This document shows positions 58,984-64,000 of a stretch of 64,000 nt of DNA, piece after piece. Source of the stretch: Fusarium oxysporum f. sp. lycopersici 4287 (taxonomy: Eukaryota > Ascomycota > Sordariomycetes > Hypocreales > Nectriaceae); the NCBI RefSeq assembly GCF_000149955.1, contig NC_030990.1:4019482-4083481 (forward strand), in the 5' to 3' direction. Each line of letters starts with the position of its first letter. Within the stretch, counting starts at the first letter, position 1. The position numbers and the translations under genes are program-made. The notes under the pieces are model-generated. The model was not told the origin of the DNA. It ran no database searches and saw nothing but the letters and a program-made list of their open reading frames with translations.

Positions 58984-60788
58984 ATGGCAGAGCCTCCATC
59001 CTCCCCGCCAGGTCCTGGGGCCAGTGTCGAGGATACCCTCGGCTGGTACAAGTCACAGTATGAACAATTAGAATCCGAACTGGCCGAATTCAGGGATTCG
59101 AGTAGGGAGCTTGAGCAGGAGTTGGAGAAGGATATCGAGAGAGCAGAGAAGCAGGAGCGACATCACCAAGAAAAAGCCGAAGCACTTGGTTTCGAGGTTG
59201 AGGAGTGGAAGGTATGTCTACTCATTCCCAACAGCCTCCAACTCTAATCGGGCGGGACGTTTTTGGCTAACCATGGCTTCGTCTCGTCGCACAGAGAAAA
59301 TACAGAGAATCGAAAACAGAGGCCAGCGCATCCCAGAATGCGCTTGAGAAAGAAATCACCACACTTCGAGACACAAACAGGACTTTGCAAATGAAGCTGA
59401 GGGATATTGAAGTTGCCAACGATGACTTTGAGCGACAGGCGCGCAATACCACGTCATCTCTGGAAGATATGGAGTCAAAGTACAACCAGGCGATTGAGAG
59501 GGCTGTCATGATGGAGGAGGAGATCAAGATTGGCGAGCAGGAGCGTGAACAACTACGTATCGAGTCACAGCGCTTGCGCGAGGAACTGGGCGACCTCAAG
59601 ATTGAAGCAGAGCTTCTGCAGGACAAGATCAAGAAACAGGAATCTCGTCACCTGTCCACCATTTCAACCGACCTTTCTGTCCTCGAGTCGCCAACTTTCG
59701 ATCACCCCGCCTCTCCCGGCTCTACAGCCAGCTCTCCTCTTATTACCACGCCTCCAGATTCTAAGTCGCCTGTACCAGACGAGGACACTCTTTCCGAACT
59801 TCCTGACCCGCCTTCGCCTCCTATGTCTGATGTCTCTGGAACTCTTCCCAAGATGGCATCGAGAACTCCCGCTACTTCCAGAGCGTCTGGTCGTTCTCGT
59901 TTGCCCTCGTCCGACAACAGTGTTACTCCCAAGCCTCGATCTAAACCTCCTACCAAGACGACCCGTGCGCCTGGTAGCCGTATCTCGACTGGTGGCACAA
60001 CGACAATGCGCACGCCAGCCAACCGTGCCGTTGGGCCTCGCTCGGCTTCTCACAAACTTCCCGCCTCTAACTCGCTCACCCATATTCGAACTCTTACCGC
60101 TCAGATGCAACGCCTCGAGGCTCGTGTGCACTCCGCGCGATCTAAGCTTCCCGGGCCGACTCGTACTCCACCTCGCGCCTCACCTCGAACGTCGGTTTAT
60201 AGCTCTACCAATGTGCCTTCGTCGGTTACGATCCGTTCTCGTAAGCGCACTGGTGGCTCTACCGCATCTTCAGTTGCAGGCGACGACATGACACCAACCA
60301 CCGGTATTCCAACACCAGCAACCAAGGGAAGCCATGTGCCCCGTCTTAGCACGTCTGGGGTTAGCCGCTTATCATTTGGCCCATTGCCGAACCGTGGAGG
60401 TCCGGAGGAGATCAGCAGGCCGAGCTCACGTGCTAGTGTCACTTCGTATGCCCGACCGCCCTCAAGAACCGCCGGAGAAATGATCCCACGACCCGTTTCA
60501 AGGGCATCACTCTCGGGAACTCGAACACCCATGGGCCGACCTCGCTCCTCGATGGGAGGATCCATTCATGGCCACTCTGCCAGCATTAGCCACCTGGACC
60601 TAGAGGAAGAGGATGAGGGAGAGTTCCGAACGCCAAGCCGCAGGGGTACATACTCGAACGGTGAAGGCAGCGCTATCCCCATGCCAACAATTCGACGCCA
60701 GAGCGGGAGCCGAAGGATAAGCGCCAATACAATGAGGTCCAGTGTATCCGGCCCAAGGAAGCTGAGCGACCTGGGAGAGACCTACTAA
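58984..60788 (+). CDS. Nuclear distribution protein NudE (RO-11), 573 aa
   Basis: Exons 58984-59211 and 59295-60788; the 83-nt intron (GTATGT...CAG) joins EVEEWK to [10 protein letters not shown]. The N-terminal ~190 residues are a long coiled coil ([36 protein letters not shown]..., then [60 protein letters not shown]), the LIS1- and dynein-binding part of NudE/NUDEL. The remainder is a disordered Ser/Pro/Arg/Thr-rich tail ([26 protein letters not shown]...). NudE loads LIS1 (NUDF) onto cytoplasmic dynein and supports nuclear migration in hyphae. Dynactin p62 is encoded 28 kb away, but linkage of the two genes is probably coincidental. Confidence 0.93.
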
Positions 60789-63700
60789 ACAGTTGTATCC
60801 CACAAAATTCTACGACGATCCCAGGTCGTTTATATTCTTTGACATGGTTTTACTTTGCAAGCGGTTCGAGCGGTTTACGCAAATCAAATTGGTCGCATTT
60901 CACCTCATCATTGATATCCGTTTCTACAAAACATAAGGGGTGGCATGGACGGTTCGGCATACTTTTACGGCTGGCGCTTCAAGACGGCGAAGACGGTGTT
61001 GACGATGGTTACGGAATTCCACTTCTTGCTCTCTGGCAGACTTCGTTACTAATATTTCTGCTTCTTTGGGTACATGGGATTTCGGCACCGGGGTTTACGG
61101 ATGTTATGAAGACATGGATGGCATTGTTATTATTTTTTCTTTTGTTTTTCTAGAAGGGAAGGGCCTGGCTAGGTGTACATATGTCCGAGTCACATATCCG
61201 TACTTGCTGTACCGGCCGGGCCTGGAGAGACGGGGGTGTACCGCTCCAAAAGCGAGTCATCGACGGGGCAAACCAACTTGGATGGTCCTTATTTTAAAAA
61301 ACGGCTTGCGAGATGGGAGCGGGTAATACTGGGGAAGAGTTGATGCGAGGCTACCTTTACTTTTCTCACTGAAGTAAGGTTGCTCGCGGGGGAGGGCGGA
61401 CATCAGTGGGGAGTCGTACGATGTCTGACAAGGCTGAGGCAACGGCCCGCGGGCTAGATTAGTCTGGTTGCCTTATGATCTTGAATTATTTATCTATTTT
61501 CTTTCCTTTGTGCAAATTGGAGTAGTAGGAGTGAGAGGGAGGTGTAGATACAGACTGTGGAGGCGTATCATACAATATCTTAGCTTTAGCTTGAGGACTG
61601 GGGAGTTGGAGATGAAACCCAGTCTAGATACGCCCAATAGATACCGATAAATTCATGGTGGTTTAAGAGTGTTAAATGTGAAGGTTAACGTAGCACTGTC
61701 CTCAGTGATACTGATTTCGTATCAACATTTGATATGAAAGAAGTTGATGTTGACTTGCAAGAGTATGTGATTACGATAACCGGTTCAGTCAACATATCTA
61801 ATGTTTAATTCATCATGAGTACTGGTTGAGATTAAATGAAGCTGTTGAGCCGAGATCCATTGATCGGAACAACGGATGCAACCTTGTTTTCCCTGAACTT
61901 AGCAGAGGCATTATTACTCTCAGGATATTACGCGTAACCAGTAACAACTTATGGTTTTAGATCAATGCCAACATATCAGACTCAGTCATATCAAACGGTT
62001 CGAACTCAATCAACATTGAAAAGGATGCAGTATGCAGCTCAGATCCCACGTATCGCCGAACTTCGGCTCCGCTGGCCCTCCGGCAATATCAACACCTCCC
62101 ATCACCTCCTGAAACCAAACCCAAATATCCATCCATGTATACAATGTTGGGGATTCGGGGGATGACCGTGGGTAACGAGGCTGCGGCTCTGAAATTGAAC
62201 GATAAAAAACCCCGAAAAGAAGGTTGTGTTTGATTGGTTGACCTTAGGGGATTGGGGAACTCAACAATTGGGGAGATCCTTTTTTTTTTCTTCGACCCGT
62301 CAAAGGGGTGTGGGAGAATTAAGGTAGGGCGCTAGTGGGAAGTGGGGGGAGTGCAGTTGTTGGATCTGAGATTGAGATTGAGATTCTAGGGTAGGATTTT
62401 GAGGGAGGATGACGATAGCTTGGGATTGGGATATTGAGGATGGTGAGGGAGGGAGATATGAAGTACACAAGATTCTATAAACGGCTGGGGAGATAAGCGA
62501 TTTAGTTGCTTGAATGGGAGGGAGGTAATTGGTGAGTTGAGTGGTTGTTAGATTACATGTGTATCTACTAGGTATGTACTCGAGGTGCAGAAGGCATCTT
62601 CGACAAATACGAATAGCATCAACTATGTACAGTGGGTGATTAACAGATAAATCAATCGATAAACCAGTACGATGATAGACAAAGAGAAATGAGAGAATTG
62701 GTATACTTTTATCCAAGCATACCGAAATGACCACTTACACTCACTGTAGCGTTGAACCCTCAAACCCCAGCCCTCATCCCTGACCTTATCCAAGCTTCCT
62801 CAATCGTTCGATCTCGCTCGGTAAATGCTCAAGGCAACGGCGTTCGGATCACAGGAAGTTCAGACGTCACGTCAAAACGTTGGAGCCGCAACTCAACGCC
62901 TCGATTATGATCTCTGACCCCTGACTGGTTCCCAACATGCGGCTCGTGTTTGTGGCTTTTGGATTTCTTGGAGATCTGCTAGTTTGTAAATGGAAGGGGT
63001 GTGTACGTACATGAGATAGATATGAGCCAGCCTTGTGGTGTGATAAGTAAGGTAGGGTGTTGAAGGCTGAGGTAGGAGGAGGCTGTCAAGACTGTGATGC
63101 TATGGGAGGATAGATACAGGGAGACTTGTCTTATAGAAGACAGATGCTGCTTCGCATAATACTGATGATTAGAATATGATTTATGAGCTCCGGAGAGAAA
63201 TTCGGGAATTAGAGTGACCAGAGAGCATCTCGTGATGAAGTTGATGATCGGGTTCCGAACATGTAAGCCACCTCCGATATGTAAGTGCCGAAAACCTCCG
63301 AATTTCCCATCGGAGCCTTGTTGAGTAGAAACCAGCTTCAGTATAAATTAAAGATTCACTGATCAAGATTTCTATTGCATTCTATACAGTTTATAGCCGT
63401 GACTCTGGGAAAAGTGCATCGGGCATTGACTTACACGGGCATTAATGCATATCAACCGTGAAGCCGTCAGCTGACCATATCACAACATACCCGTTCAGGA
63501 ACCCATTTAGATAGTGGATTGGAATTTGCAGCATCATAAGCTCTCTTCTCCAATCATATCATGACTTCTTGTAACGCACGAAGTACACCGGCTTCCGATA
63601 CGGAATCCGGAGACTTTGTTCGGTCTCCGTAACATCATCATTCATTCATTGACCTCAACCATTCATAGCTCCAAGCCAATGCGGCCCCTAGTAAATGGCA

Positions 63701-64000
63701 TTACCCATGCTTTGTACCCCTCCCCATCAATCGCTCCCCCAGAGCCGCCTTGGCCTGGCTGGGAATGAGATGGGAGCTGTAGTGTCTGAGTGTTATTGTC
63801 TGGCGTTTTGCGGCCCCCCCACCTCCACCCGCAACGAAAAATACCGGCCCCTCAACCATCCATGTCAGAATCTAATCCCAGTCTGGTTATAGACTGACGG
63901 GGACCCTGAATGGCTTCCCCTCCACTGCATTCCGGGTCATTGCAAAGCCGACATGACATTGAGAAACTCCACCCTTTGAGACGATATTTTTTTCCATTGG
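60789..64000. other. Distal intergenic region, no gene recognised
   Basis: 3.2 kb after NudE. Short frames on both strands lack domains, good starts or consistent codon use. There is a T9-10 tract near 62281-62289, and A/T-rich and purine-rich stretches at about 62330-62520. A gene could begin past the window edge. Confidence 0.4.

Noticed and set aside
60839..61153. 104-codon plus-strand open frame after NudE with a hydrophobic end
   Set aside because: It begins in the likely 3' UTR of NudE and its hydrophobic stretch comes from T-rich DNA.
62300..62734. 144-codon minus-strand open frame
   Set aside because: Ile/Ser/Pro-rich translation of purine-rich repeats, with no domain or good start.
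1..64000. Secondary-metabolite cluster, CRISPR array, phage or intact transposon
   Set aside because: No PKS, NRPS or terpene synthase, no regularly spaced repeats, no integrase, transposase or reverse-transcriptase motif was seen.

Overview
The window is a piece of draft nuclear DNA from a filamentous ascomycete, most likely a Sordariomycete and probably Fusarium or a close relative. This is inferred from short 41-83 nt introns with GTAAGT-like donors and CTRAC/CTGAC branch sites, Zn2Cys6 regulators, fungal-type SCON-2/Met30, NudE and dynactin p62 proteins, GPI-anchored cell-wall proteins, and an intron-bearing nuclear tRNA-Leu. I assign the species only by resemblance; no database search was possible. 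A 286-base run of N (34765-35050) shows that this is a scaffold.

Layout. 1-1.7 kb: no gene, but a decayed tRNA-like sequence. 1.7-9 kb: a 92-aa membrane peptide, a CofD/YvcK-like protein (minus), a quinone-oxidoreductase-type dehydrogenase with a disrupted 3' part, a GPI-anchored cysteine-rich protein (minus) and an NmrA-like protein (minus). 10.7-21.9 kb, with an accessory or secreted flavour: a seven-exon catalase, a Cys-nucleophile alpha/beta hydrolase, a seven-TM protein (minus), a Zn2Cys6 regulator and a GPI-anchored fasciclin protein. 22.3-28 kb: DUF924 protein, EXPERA/EBP-like protein, and a large fungal protein of unknown function (minus). 30.6-37.4 kb, housekeeping: dynactin p62, ribosomal protein eS7 (minus), PUS1 (minus, containing the gap) and a small acidic protein (minus). 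38.3 kb: tRNA-Leu(AAG). 41.4-60.8 kb: SCON-2/Met30 F-box WD40 protein, an acidic orphan, a very large Ala/Ser-rich anchored protein (minus), a Doa10-type RING-CH ubiquitin ligase and NudE. 60.8-64 kb: no gene recognised.

Themes. Two genes belong to the dynein pathway (dynactin p62, NudE), two to ubiquitin ligation (Met30-type SCF receptor, Doa10), two to RNA and translation (PUS1, eS7), and two encode GPI-anchored surface proteins. They look like ordinary neighbours rather than one pathway.

The most striking feature is technical or evolutionary. Five otherwise well-conserved genes are each broken by one or a few single-base indels, mostly in short homopolymers, while protein similarity continues in the shifted frame. 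I read this mainly as assembly or sequencing error, with real pseudogenisation possible for the dehydrogenase, which carries four indels in about 50 bases. I found no CRISPR array, phage or intact transposon, and nothing I would confidently call a new biological system.
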